From the NCBI GenBank assembly GCA_035629175.1, contig DASPIL010000046.1:1-64000 (forward strand): 64,000 bases of DNA, given 5' to 3'. Shown here one piece after another: positions 1-8,418 of the stretch. The number at the start of each line of letters is the position of its first letter. The first letter of the stretch is position 1. The notes under the pieces were generated by a model. The model was not told the DNA's origin. It made no database searches and worked only from the letters and a program-made list of their open reading frames with translations. The stretch is from Verrucomicrobiia bacterium (GTDB lineage Bacteria > Verrucomicrobiota > Verrucomicrobiia > Limisphaerales > DASXHY01). The position numbers and the translations under genes are program-made.

Positions 1-111
1 TCGCCGCACGTGCTCCAGCGGCAAATCCTCCGCTTCAATCTTCTGCACAACGCCCATCTTGAACGCCTCGCTATACCGAATACCATGATTTTGCCCTGCT
101 CGTTTTGCCAT
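1..111 (-). CDS. Transposase-like helix-turn-helix protein, N-terminal fragment cut by window edge
   Basis: The minus strand reads 37 codons from an ATG at 111-109 to the window edge with no stop. The peptide contains RYSEAFKMGVVQKIEAEDLP, which has the look of the N-terminus of IS3-type OrfA or related helix-turn-helix transposases (a YSxxFKxxVV motif followed by a helix). Such proteins bind the element ends for transposition. No good Shine-Dalgarno sequence precedes the ATG. The gene diverges from metG. Only the first helices are visible, so whether it is an intact transposase, a solo regulator or an element remnant cannot be told. Confidence 0.5.
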   Translation of the reverse strand, partial: MAKRAGQNHGIRYSEAFKMGVVQKIEAEDLPLEHVRR

Positions 112-144
112 ATGAGTGACAACCTATTTCAGGACCGGACCACG

Positions 145-195
145 TCACCCTCTCCCCCAGCCCCTCCCGCTCCTGTGTCGCGGGCGAGGGGAGGC
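145..195. repeat. CT-rich imperfect palindrome upstream of metG
   Basis: The segment reads CCCTCTCCCCCAG, then CCCCTCCCGC at 161-170, and about ten bases later a GCGGG...GGGG arm (180-191). It can fold into an imperfect GC-rich hairpin. It resembles the short CCCTCTCCCC-type dispersed palindromes common in Verrucomicrobia intergenic DNA. Only one copy is in the window, so its repetitive nature is inferred from general familiarity and not shown here. Confidence 0.4.
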
Positions 196-247
196 TTTCC
201 GTTTTTCTCAGTGCGCTTTGCGATCCCGTTCGCCAAACTGCCGCGGC

Positions 248-1807
248 ATGACCAAACGATTCTATATCACCACGGCCATTGATTACGTCAATGGCCAGCC
301 GCATCTCGGCCACGCATACGAGAAGGTGATTGCCGATGTGATCGCCCGCGCGCAGCGCAGCCTCGGCGCCGAAGTGTTCTTCCTCACGGGCCTCGATGAA
401 CACGGCCAAAAGGTCGAGCAGGCTGCCCTCGCCCAGCAGAAAACGCCGCAAGCCTACTGCGATGAACTTGCCGCCATTTGGAAGACGTTTGCAGGCCGGC
501 TGAACCTCTCGAATAACGACTTCATCCGCACAACGGATCAACGCCATCAGAAAGTCGTCCAGGCATGCCTCGACAAGGTCAACGCGGCAGGACACATCTA
601 CAAAACCACTTACAAAGGCTTCTACTCCACCCGGGAGGAAACATTCCTGACGGAAAAGGATCGCCGGCCCGATGGCACCTTCGATCCCGCCTACGGCAAT
701 GTCGTGGAATTGCAGGAGGACAATTATTTCTTCCGGCTCAAAGACCAGCAGCAATGGCTGATCGACTACATCGAGCAAAATCCATCCTTCATCTTCCCGA
801 GCTATCGCCGCAACGAGGTCCTGGGGTTTCTGAAAAACAACACGCTCGAGGACCTTTGCATCAGCCGCCCCGTGTCGCGGTTGAATTGGGGCATTCCGCT
901 TCCGTTCGATTCCAACTATGTCACCTACGTCTGGTTTGATGCGCTGGTGAATTACATCAGCGTTCCTGCCGATCATGCCGATCCCGCCATTGCACAGGCG
1001 CTTGGCTCCGCAGCGCCACAGCCGGCCCATCCCGCGCAGGCACTCTGGCCCGCTGACATCCATGTGATTGGCAAGGACATCCTGAAATTTCACGCGGTAT
1101 ATTGGCCGATCATGCTGAAGGCCCTTGGGCTGCCATTGCCGCGGAAGCTCGTGGTTCACGGCTGGTGGCAGAAGGACGGCCAGCGCATGAGCAAGAGCAC
1201 GGGGAACGTCGTGGATCCCGTGGCTGTCATTGACGAGTGGGGCGTTGACGCCTTCCGGTTTTACGCATTGCGCGAACTCGCTGTTGGACCCGACGGCAAC
1301 TGGACTGATTCCGGATTCAAGGCGCGCTATTCCGCTGAACTCGCAAACGGTTTGGGAAATCTCGTGAATCGTTCGCTTTCGATGCTGAAGAGGTATCGCC
1401 AAGGCATGGTCCCTGCCCTTTCCAACGAACTGCAGGGCGATGCGGACAAGGCGGTTTCTGAAACGCGGCGTCAGTTGGAGGAACTTGAGCTCCAGGGCGC
1501 GCTGCAAACGATCTGGTCGCTGATCACGCGGGCGAATCAATACGTCGATCAAACCGCGCCGTTCAAGCTTGCAAAGGATCCTGCGCAGGCGGGACGGCTC
1601 GACGAGGTGCTGTATAACCTTGCGGAAACGTGCCGCATCCTGGCGCTGCTCCTCTGGCCGTTCATTCCAGACACGGCCACGAAAATTTTTCGTCAGCTGG
1701 GCCTCACCGAAGAGCCGCACCAGCTCGCTGCGGCCGCGTGGGGCGGACTTGCCGCGGGTCACGAAATCACTGATCCCGTGCCCTTGTTTCCCCGCAAGGA
1801 CGTATGA
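248..1807 (+). CDS. metG: Methionyl-tRNA synthetase
   Basis: The 519-residue class I aminoacyl-tRNA synthetase charges tRNA-Met with methionine in the cytoplasm. The HIGH-type motif is HLGH at residues 19-22 and the KMSKS-type motif is RMSKS at 313-317, followed by TGNVVDP. The anticodon-binding helical domain occupies the last ~150 residues. The connective-peptide region around residues 120-170 shows no CxxC zinc knuckles, so it looks like the zinc-free form. There is no C-terminal tRNA-binding (EMAP) extension, and the protein ends soon after PLFPRKDV. The ATG at 248 puts MTKRFYITTAIDYVNG at the N-terminus, as expected for the family; the open frame upstream of it runs through repeat DNA and is not credible coding. 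Confidence 0.97.
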   Translation: MTKRFYITTAIDYVNGQPHLGHAYEKVIADVIARAQRSLGAEVFFLTGLDEHGQKVEQAALAQQKTPQAYCDELAAIWKTFAGRLNLSNNDFIRTTDQRHQKVVQACLDKVNAAGHIYKTTYKGFYSTREETFLTEKDRRPDGTFDPAYGNVVELQEDNYFFRLKDQQQWLIDYIEQNPSFIFPSYRRNEVLGFLKNNTLEDLCISRPVSRLNWGIPLPFDSNYVTYVWFDALVNYISVPADHADPAIAQALGSAAPQPAHPAQALWPADIHVIGKDILKFHAVYWPIMLKALGLPLPRKLVVHGWWQKDGQRMSKSTGNVVDPVAVIDEWGVDAFRFYALRELAVGPDGNWTDSGFKARYSAELANGLGNLVNRSLSMLKRYRQGMVPALSNELQGDADKAVSETRRQLEELELQGALQTIWSLITRANQYVDQTAPFKLAKDPAQAGRLDEVLYNLAETCRILALLLWPFIPDTATKIFRQLGLTEEPHQLAAAAWGGLAAGHEITDPVPLFPRKDV

Positions 1808-1901
1808 GCGCGGGTTTGGATAGGGTCGATCCCTACCGTGACCCACGCCGAAATGGAAGCCACTGTGTGCGGCGGCGCGCCTGCCCCGCGCCTCTCCAAC
1901 C

Positions 1902-2351
1902 ATGAACGAAGAGTTTCCCATTCTTATCGCCGAGCAGAACGAGAATGACGTCCTGCTGATGCAGCGGGCGTTTCGCGTTGCTGGTTTCAAGAACCCATTT
2001 CACATCAGCCACAGCGGCACGGACGTTGTCGATTACCTCAAAGGCAATCCGCCGTACGCGGACCGCGAGAAGCACAAGTTTCCGCGCCTGCTGATGATGG
2101 CGTTGAAAATGCCGGAAATGGATGGGTTCGAGCTGCTCGCGTGGCTTCAGAAGCACAAGGAATGCAACGTAATCCCGCGCATTGTCTTCAGCGCATCGGA
2201 CCGCGAGGAAGACGTGCTAACCGCGTACCAACTCGGGGCCAATTCTTACATCCTCAAGCCAATCGGCTTCGACGCCATGGTGAAGACGCTGCAGTTGGTG
2301 TTTGCCTATTGGGACATGTGCCGCAAACCGAAGCTGCCGCCGAAGTGCTGA
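1902..2351 (+). CDS. Single-domain receiver-like protein lacking the phosphoacceptor Asp
   Basis: The 149-residue protein has a CheY/Rcp1-type receiver fold and no output domain. The beta1 acidic pair, normally E-D or D-D, reads EQ (residues 11-12). The phosphoacceptor position reads Ala67 in MMALKMPEMDG, where the family has LLDLKMP. The switch Ser/Thr (S97) and the conserved Lys before Pro (K119 in ILKP) are retained. The usual aspartyl phosphorylation should therefore be impossible, and the protein probably acts as a constitutive or phosphorylation-independent binding partner. No histidine kinase is adjacent. It sits alone between metG and the outer-membrane barrel gene. Confidence 0.85.
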   Translation: MNEEFPILIAEQNENDVLLMQRAFRVAGFKNPFHISHSGTDVVDYLKGNPPYADREKHKFPRLLMMALKMPEMDGFELLAWLQKHKECNVIPRIVFSASDREEDVLTAYQLGANSYILKPIGFDAMVKTLQLVFAYWDMCRKPKLPPKC

Positions 2352-2384
2352 ACGAGTGCTCGCGCTTTGAAGCCTGCAGGTATT

Positions 2385-2460
2385 CCTGCTGTGCCAAATC
2401 TAGAAGCCGGTACTGCCGGTTTCCCCTCCCACGCCATTGACAATCGTCGTCCGCGCTCCT
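2385..2460. repeat. Possible degenerate palindromic repeat remnants
   Basis: The gap between the receiver gene and the barrel gene contains a GCCGGTACTGCCGG-type inverted arm (about 2405-2420). It also holds, at 2439-2459, a minus-strand sequence beginning GGAGCGCGGAC that partly matches the window's GGAGCGC repeat family (see 22369, 51309, 59545). The match is weaker than at those loci, so this is only a candidate. Confidence 0.25.
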
Positions 2461-2498
2461 ATTTCGATCCCGTCATCATAACAACAAATCTGATCACC

Positions 2499-3155
2499 AT
2501 GAAAACAACTGCGCTCCGATTCGCAATTGCAGCCCTTTCCACAACAGCGGCGTTGAACGCTGCACACGCTCAGGAAACCCGTTTTTACATCCGAGGCGAC
2601 GTTGGCGGCACGTGGAGCCCCGACGCGGAATTGAAGGAATTCTTTGGCTCAACCGGCGGAGGCCGCAGTGTGGAGTTCGATCCCGGCGCGCGCTTTGGAA
2701 TCGCTGGCGGATATCAGCTGACAGACTGGTTCGCACCCGAAATTCAAACCGGATTCATGGCTGCCGGAATTCATTCGATCACGGACGCCGACCGCGTTGA
2801 CGCGGTGTTCTCGCAGGCCCCGCTGCTGGGAAATCTTCGGTTTCAATGGCCGACGCAATGCCGATTCACTCCGTATGCGGGAGGAGGCGCGGGCGTTTCG
2901 TTTTCGACGCTCGCGGTCGACGACATCGTCCTCGACGGAACCCGCATTGATGGCAGCGAGGTGGACGCGGTGTTCGCATACCAGGCGTTTGGCGGGATTC
3001 GTTACCAGTTGAATGACCGCATGGGTTTGAGTCTTGAGTATCGGTATTTTGCAAGCTGCGCCCCTGAATGGGAGGCCGACAATCTGCCCGGCGAAATTCG
3101 ATTCGGTGAAATCGAAACTCATTCAGTCAGCATCGCCTTCGACTTCAAATTCTGA
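2499..3155 (+). CDS. Outer-membrane beta-barrel protein (OmpA/OmpW-like porin-family fold)
   Basis: The protein has 218 residues. An N-terminal signal peptide ([24 protein letters not shown], about 23 residues) precedes alternating polar/hydrophobic strands such as [35 protein letters not shown] and [20 protein letters not shown]. It ends in SIAFDFKF, with the terminal aromatic recognised by the BAM complex. This is the pattern of the eight-stranded outer-membrane beta-barrel family. The ATG at 2499 was chosen because it begins a clean signal peptide; the open frame starting at 2367 adds 44 residues that look like repeat DNA. Substrate or exact role is unknown. It stands alone, with no operon partner downstream on the same transcript evident. 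Confidence 0.85.
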   Translation: MKTTALRFAIAALSTTAALNAAHAQETRFYIRGDVGGTWSPDAELKEFFGSTGGGRSVEFDPGARFGIAGGYQLTDWFAPEIQTGFMAAGIHSITDADRVDAVFSQAPLLGNLRFQWPTQCRFTPYAGGGAGVSFSTLAVDDIVLDGTRIDGSEVDAVFAYQAFGGIRYQLNDRMGLSLEYRYFASCAPEWEADNLPGEIRFGEIETHSVSIAFDFKF

Positions 3156-3253
3156 GTCCGAACCGCCGTGGTCACCTTCGGCAACCTTGGATCGGGTCGC
3201 GGATTAAAATGGAAAATGGACAACAAACAATTGCGGACGATACAGTCCGGGCG

Positions 3254-4042
3254 ATGTCGCTCTCGAACAAGCCGCTCACGATTGCGGGCAAGACCTTCCA
3301 GTCGCGCCTGATTCTGGGCACGGGAAAATTTTCGTCGCCTGAAGCCATGCGTGATGCATTGGCCGCCAGCGGTACTGAAATGGTAACCGTGGCCCTGCGC
3401 CGCGCTGACCTCAGCGGGAAGAAGGATCCCTTTGCCAACATCCTGGAATTTGTTGACCCTAAGAAGTACCTGCTCCTGCCGAACACCAGCGGCGCCATGA
3501 ATGCCGAGGAGGCGGTGCGTCTCGCGCGGCTGGCCGCCGCCGCAGGCCTTCCTAAATGGGTGAAGCTCGAGATCCACCCCGACCCGCGCTACCTGCTGCC
3601 CGATCCAATCGAAACCTTGAAGGCGGCTGAGATTCTTGTGAGGGAAGGATTCACGGTGCTGCCGTACATCAACGCGGATCCCGTGCTGGCGAAGCGGCTT
3701 CAGGATGTGGGCACCGCGACCGTGATGCCGCTCGGTTCGCCCATCGGTTCGAATCGCGGCATTCAGACCCGCGACCAGATTCGAATCATTCTGGAGCAGG
3801 CGACGGTTCCAGTGGTGGTCGATGCAGGGATTGGCGCGCCGAGCCATGCCGCCGAGGCATTGGAGATGGGCGCGGACGCCGTGTTGGTGAATACCGCGAT
3901 TGCGGTCGCTGCGGATCCCAACCGAATGGCGGTCGCGTTCCGAATGGCTGTTGAAGCAGGGCGCGCCGCCTACGAATCGGGCCTCGCCGCGACGCAGGAA
4001 ACCGCCAGTGCCACCAGCCCCCTCACGGCATTCCTGGACTGA
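3254..4042 (+). CDS. thiG: Thiazole synthase ThiG
   Basis: ThiG condenses deoxyxylulose 5-phosphate, dehydroglycine and ThiS-thiocarboxylate into the thiazole phosphate moiety of thiamine. The 262-residue protein has the (beta/alpha)8 fold with the expected LILGTGKF start of strand 1, the Schiff-base lysine region [10 protein letters not shown], and the phosphate-binding [14 protein letters not shown] and [27 protein letters not shown] segments. The start at 3254 ([15 protein letters not shown]) matches family length; an ATG at 3209 would add 15 residues and cannot be excluded. No thiS or thiH is visible in the window and I see no TPP riboswitch upstream. It opens a compact operon running to 9551; hldA starts 6 nt after its stop. 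Confidence 0.95.
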   Translation: MSLSNKPLTIAGKTFQSRLILGTGKFSSPEAMRDALAASGTEMVTVALRRADLSGKKDPFANILEFVDPKKYLLLPNTSGAMNAEEAVRLARLAAAAGLPKWVKLEIHPDPRYLLPDPIETLKAAEILVREGFTVLPYINADPVLAKRLQDVGTATVMPLGSPIGSNRGIQTRDQIRIILEQATVPVVVDAGIGAPSHAAEALEMGADAVLVNTAIAVAADPNRMAVAFRMAVEAGRAAYESGLAATQETASATSPLTAFLD

Positions 4043-4048
4043 TCGCGC

Positions 4049-5065
4049 ATGCAACGTAATTCCCTTTCGCCTCGCCGCGTGCGCCAGATCCTGGAGCAGG
4101 CAAGCAGCACGCGCGTGCTCGTCATCGGCGACCTGATGCTCGATCACTTCATCTGGGGCAGCGTCGCCCGCATCTCGCCGGAAGCGCCCGTTCCCGTGGT
4201 TGAATTCGAGCGAGAGAGCTTCATGCCCGGCGGCGCCGCCAATGTCGCGCGCAACCTGACCGCGTTGAACGTGGCCGCAGAACTGTTCGGCAGAGTCGGC
4301 AACGACGAAGCGGCGGGGCATCTGAAGCGGCTTCTCGTTGAACAAAGGATCGGGTGCAGTGGAATCGTGAGTCGCCGCTCCCGTCCCACCAGCCTCAAAA
4401 CGCGCATCGTTGCGCACAAGCAACAGGTCGTCCGCATCGATCGTGAAAGCCGTGATGGCCTGGAGGAGGGACAACGGAAACAGCTCCTGGCGCGGGTCCA
4501 GTCCGAGTTGCGTCGCGCGGACGCTGTCATTGTCGGCGATTACGGAAAGGGCGTAGTGAGCCAGGCGTTGTTGGACGAGGTGAAAAAGCTCTGCCGCAGC
4601 CATGGAGCCTGGTTGAGTCTCGATCCAAAACCCGTTCACCTGTTGAATTTGAACGGCCTTTCCCTGATCACGCCGAATCGGAAGGAAACGTTCGAACTCG
4701 CGAATCTTCCAGACGAAACGCGCGCGGCGGATCCGCTGGCCGACAAGAATTTGCTGCGGGCGGCCGATTGCCTGCTGCGCGAACTGCGGCCTGTCGTGCT
4801 GCTGATCACGCTCGGCGAACTCGGCATGCTCATGTGCCAGCGCGATCACCCGCCGGTGCATATTCCGACCGTCGCGCAGGAGGTCTTCGACGTGTCCGGC
4901 GCGGGCGATACCGTGATCGCGACGTTTACCCTGGCAATCGCCGCAGGAGCTTCGCCGCTCGAAGCCGCCATCCTCGCGAACCATGCGGCGGGAATTGTGG
5001 TTGGGAAAATTGGCACTGCGACGGCCGCCGTCGATGAACTCGTTGCCAGCTTTCGAAGAGCATGA
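4049..5065 (+). CDS. hldA: D-glycero-beta-D-manno-heptose-7-phosphate kinase (HldE kinase domain / HldA)
   Basis: The 338-residue PfkB-family sugar kinase matches the N-terminal kinase half of HldE (RfaE1), which phosphorylates heptose 7-phosphate at C1 on the way to ADP-heptose for the LPS inner core. Visible signatures are VLVIGDLMLDHFIWG near the N-terminus, PGGAANVARNLTAL (substrate-binding PfkB signature 1) and DVSGAGDTVIATF at ~281-293, with the catalytic base D287. The nucleotidyltransferase half is absent, so a separate HldC would be needed. The last codons overlap panB by 4 nt (ATGA at 5062). Its presence implies a Gram-negative envelope with heptose-containing LPS. Confidence 0.92.
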   Translation: MQRNSLSPRRVRQILEQASSTRVLVIGDLMLDHFIWGSVARISPEAPVPVVEFERESFMPGGAANVARNLTALNVAAELFGRVGNDEAAGHLKRLLVEQRIGCSGIVSRRSRPTSLKTRIVAHKQQVVRIDRESRDGLEEGQRKQLLARVQSELRRADAVIVGDYGKGVVSQALLDEVKKLCRSHGAWLSLDPKPVHLLNLNGLSLITPNRKETFELANLPDETRAADPLADKNLLRAADCLLRELRPVVLLITLGELGMLMCQRDHPPVHIPTVAQEVFDVSGAGDTVIATFTLAIAAGASPLEAAILANHAAGIVVGKIGTATAAVDELVASFRRA

Positions 5066-5847
5066 ACACCGCGAAGATGACATGGGAATCGATTCACGCA
5101 ATGAAGCCGCGTGGACGGCGGATTGCCGCGCTCACGGCGTACGATTTTCCAATGACGCGATTGCTCGATGAAGCCGGGATCCCGCTTCTCCTTGTCGGTG
5201 ATTCGCTTGGCATGGTGGTTCTCGGTTATCCCGACACGACGCATGTCACGATGGATGAAATGCTGCATCACACCCGCGCCGCCGCCCGCGCGAAACCTTC
5301 CGCGCTGCTCGGCTCCGACCTTCCCTATCGCAGCTACGACACGCCCGAACAGGCTGTCGCCAATGCCCGGGCACTGGTTGCTGCGGGCGCCGAATATGTG
5401 AAAGCCGAAGGGGGCCGCGAAATCCTGCCGCAGGTCCTCGCCATCCGTGCCGCAGGCATCCCGTTTGTTGGCCATATTGGAATGCTGCCACAGCATGTCG
5501 TCGAGGAGGGAGGCAAGTATCGGATCAAGGGGCGCGATGATGCGGGGCGCTTGAAACTGCTCGACGACGCGGCAGCGCTGGCTGAAGCGGGAGCGTTTGC
5601 GGTGGTGCTGGAACTTGTCACGCCGCCTGTCGCCTGGGAAGTGACGGAACGTTTCCCATTCGCAACGATCGGCATCGGGTCGGGGCCCGATTGCGATGGA
5701 CAAATCCTCGTGACACACGATCTCATCGGCGCATTTCCATGGTTCACGCCAAAGTTCGTCACGCCCGCTGTGCGTACAGGGAACGATATTCGCGCCGCTG
5801 TTCAAAACTGGCGGACGAACCTGGAAGCTCCCCGAAACGTTGCATGA
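5062..5847 (+). CDS. panB: 3-methyl-2-oxobutanoate hydroxymethyltransferase
   Basis: PanB transfers a hydroxymethyl group from 5,10-methylene-THF to 2-oxoisovalerate, giving ketopantoate, the first committed step of pantothenate and CoA synthesis. The 261 residues cover the full (beta/alpha)8 barrel. Motifs include LLVGDSLGMVVLGYPDT (metal and substrate site), KAEGGREILPQV, FVGHIGMLPQHV and IGIGSGPDCDGQILVTHD. The start overlaps hldA by 4 nt and the stop overlaps moaC by 4 nt, so translation is probably coupled. No panC or panD is in the window. Confidence 0.96.
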   Translation: MNTAKMTWESIHAMKPRGRRIAALTAYDFPMTRLLDEAGIPLLLVGDSLGMVVLGYPDTTHVTMDEMLHHTRAAARAKPSALLGSDLPYRSYDTPEQAVANARALVAAGAEYVKAEGGREILPQVLAIRAAGIPFVGHIGMLPQHVVEEGGKYRIKGRDDAGRLKLLDDAAALAEAGAFAVVLELVTPPVAWEVTERFPFATIGIGSGPDCDGQILVTHDLIGAFPWFTPKFVTPAVRTGNDIRAAVQNWRTNLEAPRNVA

Positions 5848-6302
5848 AAGCGAAACGACTGACACACATTGACCGAAGCGGGGATGCGATGATGGTCGAC
5901 GTTTCCAGCAAACCTGTGATGACGCGCGAAGCCGTGGCGCGCGGGGAAATTCGATTGCAGAAGTCGACGATTGCGTTGATCGATTCTCAAGTCATGGCCA
6001 AGGGCAACGTGCTCGCGGCGGCAAGACTGGCTGGCATTCTCGCCGCCAAGAAAACCGGCGAACTCATCCCGCTCTGCCATCCTCTCCCCCTCACCCATTG
6101 CGAGGTGAATTTTGAGATTCCAAAAAGCAAGGATCGCATCGTGATCTCGGCATCCGCAAAGATTGCGGCGCAAACAGGAATTGAAATGGAAGCATTGACC
6201 GCAGTCAGCGTCGCCGCCCTGACGATTTACGACATGTGCAAGGCGGTGGACAAGCAGATGCGCATCTCGGACATCCATCTCGTTTCCAAAACCAAGAAAT
6301 GA
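5844..6302 (+). CDS. moaC: Cyclic pyranopterin monophosphate synthase MoaC
   Basis: MoaC converts the MoaA product (3',8-cyclo-7,8-dihydroGTP) into cyclic pyranopterin monophosphate in molybdenum-cofactor synthesis. The 152-residue protein carries the family hallmarks GELIPLCHPLPLTH and QTGIEMEALTAVSVAALTIYDMCKAVDK. The ATG at 5844 sits in an ATGA overlap with panB and yields the standard MoaC N-terminus (LTHIDRSGDAMMVDVS). It is followed by mogA with another ATGA overlap, so the two cofactor genes are probably translated together. moaA, moaD and moaE are not in the window. Confidence 0.96.
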   Translation: MKAKRLTHIDRSGDAMMVDVSSKPVMTREAVARGEIRLQKSTIALIDSQVMAKGNVLAAARLAGILAAKKTGELIPLCHPLPLTHCEVNFEIPKSKDRIVISASAKIAAQTGIEMEALTAVSVAALTIYDMCKAVDKQMRISDIHLVSKTKK

Positions 6303-6781
6303 AACTCGCAACAGGCATCATCACCATTTCCGATCGCGCCTCCAAGGGTCTGTACGACGATCTTGGCGGGCCGGCGGTGAAACAAGCTGCGGAAGGCCAT
6401 GGCTGGGATGTCCTGGCGGAAACGCTTGTTGCCGATGAAAAAAGCGAGATCCAGCGCGCGATTCGCAAACAGATTGCGCAAGGCTGCCAATTGATACTGA
6501 CCACTGGCGGCACGGGTGTTGCCTTGCGGGACGTGACGCCCGAAGCGGTGCGTGAGATCGCCGTGCGTGAACTTCCAGGGTTCGGCGAAGTCATGCGGAT
6601 GGAATCGTTGAAGATCACAAAGAACGCGATCCTGTCCCGCGCCCTTGCTGCCGTGGTCGACAAGGCGCTTGTCATCTGCCTGCCGGGAAAGCCGAGCGGG
6701 GCCGTCGAATGCCTGGGGTTTGTGGCGGGCGCGATTCCTCATTGCGTGGAAGTGCTGCAGGAAGTGCCGACCAGCTGCTGA
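6299..6781 (+). CDS. mogA: Molybdopterin adenylyltransferase (MogA/MoaB family)
   Basis: The 160-residue protein adenylylates molybdopterin before molybdate insertion. Family signatures are ITISDRASKGLYDDLGGPA near the start, LILTTGGTGVALRDVTPEAV (the GGTG pterin/nucleotide-binding loop) and the C-terminal LPGKPSGAVECLGF. The start lies in an ATGA overlap with moaC and the next gene begins 9 nt after the stop. Separating MogA from MoaB by sequence alone is uncertain; the length and C-terminus fit MogA slightly better. Confidence 0.9.
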   Translation: MKLATGIITISDRASKGLYDDLGGPAVKQAAEGHGWDVLAETLVADEKSEIQRAIRKQIAQGCQLILTTGGTGVALRDVTPEAVREIAVRELPGFGEVMRMESLKITKNAILSRALAAVVDKALVICLPGKPSGAVECLGFVAGAIPHCVEVLQEVPTSC

Positions 6782-6790
6782 AAGGTTCCG

Positions 6791-7984
6791 ATGGATCTCG
6801 AGTCGCTCATCGCTTCGGCACAACAACAGGGCGCGAGCGATCTCCATCTCGAAGCGGGTTTTCCACCCGCGCTCCGCATTCGCGGGTCGCTTCGAACAGC
6901 CGGCGAGCCCATCCCCGGGGCAACCCTGCTCGCGTTCGCAAGGGCCTTGATCGGCGATGCCAACTGGCCTGGATTTCTGCAACGCCGTTCCGCTGATTTT
7001 TCACGGAGCATTTCGGGCGCGCGCTGCCGCATCCATGTGCTTCAATCCGCCCGCGGCATCGGCTTTGCGATCCGGCTTCTGTCCGCCGCGCAAGTCACGG
7101 TTGAGCAGCTGAACCTGCATCCCGACCTGAAAAAACTCACGACGCATCAACATGGCCTCATCCTCATCAGCGGACCGACAGGTTCTGGAAAATCGTCGAC
7201 CCTCGCGGCGTTGATCCAGGAAATCAACCTGCGCGACACTCGGCACATCGTCACCATTGAAAGTCCCGTGGAATATCATTTCCGTCCGCGCAAAGCCTAC
7301 ATCCGGCAGCGGGAAGTTGGCCGTGACACGCCGAGCTTCGAACAGGGTTTGCTCGATGCGTTGCGGCAGGATCCTGATGTTGTGATGGTTGGTGAAATGC
7401 GGGATCCGGAAACCATGCGCCTGACATTGAGCGCCTCGGAAACGGGGCACCTGGTTCTTGCGACCGTGCATTCCTCCACGTGCGCGGAGGCGCTGCAGCG
7501 TGTGGCAGGAGCCTTTCCCGCCGAGATCCAGAACGCCGTGTGCGCTCAGCTCGCAGATTGTCTCGTCGCGGTGGTTTCGCAGCGGCTGCATTTCCGTTCC
7601 GACATCCACCTGCGCGTCCCCGAATGCGAGGTCCTGATCGCAACGCACGCTGTGAGGAATTTCATCCGCAATCGCGAGTTTTTCAAAATCATCTCCGCGA
7701 TCGAAACAGGCGCAGACCACGGGATGTGGTCGTTCCAGCGTTACCGACAATGGCTGGACCAGCGCAAACAATGGCATCGCGGCGAAGTCTCTGAAGCGCC
7801 AGAAGCTGACATGCCGGACGTTGCACCGGTTTTAGAATCCGCCTCCGCACCTGCGTCGTTGCCCCCGCCTTCGCCGAAGGTTGTGGAACCTGGCGCCACC
7901 CGGATCGAACCGGCGCGAGGAGGCCGAATTGAAATTGAACCCGAAGAAGGCGGGTTGGAGCGAATCCTCAAAAAACTGGAATGA
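6791..7984 (+). CDS. PilT-like type IV pilus retraction ATPase
   Basis: The 397-residue member of the secretion-ATPase (GspE/PilT) superfamily has Walker A GPTGSGKSS (128-136), the Walker B region DPDVVMVGEMRD (194-205) and an ATVHSSTCAEAL His box. The HAVRNFIRNREFFKIISAIETG segment corresponds to PilT's AIRNLIREGK signature. Such ATPases depolymerise pilin at the inner-membrane base of type IV pili and power twitching. Residues 340-397 form a Pro/Ala/Glu-rich tail beyond the usual PilT length. No other pilus genes are adjacent; instead it sits in a biosynthetic operon and shares an ATGA overlap with the next lipoprotein gene, so a non-motility role is possible. Confidence 0.88.
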   Translation: MDLESLIASAQQQGASDLHLEAGFPPALRIRGSLRTAGEPIPGATLLAFARALIGDANWPGFLQRRSADFSRSISGARCRIHVLQSARGIGFAIRLLSAAQVTVEQLNLHPDLKKLTTHQHGLILISGPTGSGKSSTLAALIQEINLRDTRHIVTIESPVEYHFRPRKAYIRQREVGRDTPSFEQGLLDALRQDPDVVMVGEMRDPETMRLTLSASETGHLVLATVHSSTCAEALQRVAGAFPAEIQNAVCAQLADCLVAVVSQRLHFRSDIHLRVPECEVLIATHAVRNFIRNREFFKIISAIETGADHGMWSFQRYRQWLDQRKQWHRGEVSEAPEADMPDVAPVLESASAPASLPPPSPKVVEPGATRIEPARGGRIEIEPEEGGLERILKKLE

Positions 7985-8418
7985 TCATTCTGAAAACGTG
8001 GTCAGCAGTCATCCTTGCTGCCTTTCTCATTTGCGGCTCGTCAATCCTCTCGGGGTGCATGTCCAAATCGGCAGCGCAAGCCCATGCGCGCGCCGCCTAC
8101 CTTGCGGGACAGCGGGATGCCATCGCGCAATTGAACCAGCAACAGCCTTCCGACACCACACAATCCGTGGTGCCGAATCTTCCCTCGAATGTCACATTCA
8201 TAGGCCCCGTGGAGCATCCGGTGGTCGCGTGGCGCACAGGCCTGACGCTCGCGCAGGCAATCCTCGGCGCGGTCTACCAGTCGGATCTTGATCCCGTCAT
8301 GATCCTGATTCGGCGCAGCAATGAAGAGATTCGAATTGAACCCTCACGCCTTCTCAACGGCACCGATATCCCGCTGCGTCCCGGCGACATTGTTTTCATT
8401 CAGATGCCCGCCGAATGA
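7981..8418 (+). CDS. Small lipoprotein with SLBB/beta-grasp-like C-terminus
   Basis: The protein has 145 residues. A signal peptide with lipobox ILSGC places Cys26 as the lipidated residue. The C-terminal half (LTLAQAILGAVYQSD..PVMILIRRSNEE..IEPSRLLNGTD..LRPGDIVFIQ) resembles the soluble-ligand-binding beta-grasp domains of polysaccharide-export lipoproteins, but the polysaccharide-export domain itself is missing. It is therefore probably a small outer-membrane or periplasmic lipoprotein of unknown function. It overlaps both neighbours by 4 nt, suggesting co-translation with the PilT-like ATPase and the BioF-like enzyme. Confidence 0.75.
   Translation: MIILKTWSAVILAAFLICGSSILSGCMSKSAAQAHARAAYLAGQRDAIAQLNQQQPSDTTQSVVPNLPSNVTFIGPVEHPVVAWRTGLTLAQAILGAVYQSDLDPVMILIRRSNEEIRIEPSRLLNGTDIPLRPGDIVFIQMPAE

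Noticed and set aside
71-1990. 639-codon open frame on the minus strand across metG
   Set aside because: It is antisense to a clear metG with all catalytic motifs; the peptide has no family features and arises from GC-rich third positions.
3156-3253. Possible TPP riboswitch before thiG
   Set aside because: The region is short and lacks the CUGAGA and other conserved THI-box segments.
3119-5101. 660-codon minus-strand open frame over thiG and hldA
   Set aside because: It overlaps two recognised genes on the other strand and its translation shows no domain or signal.
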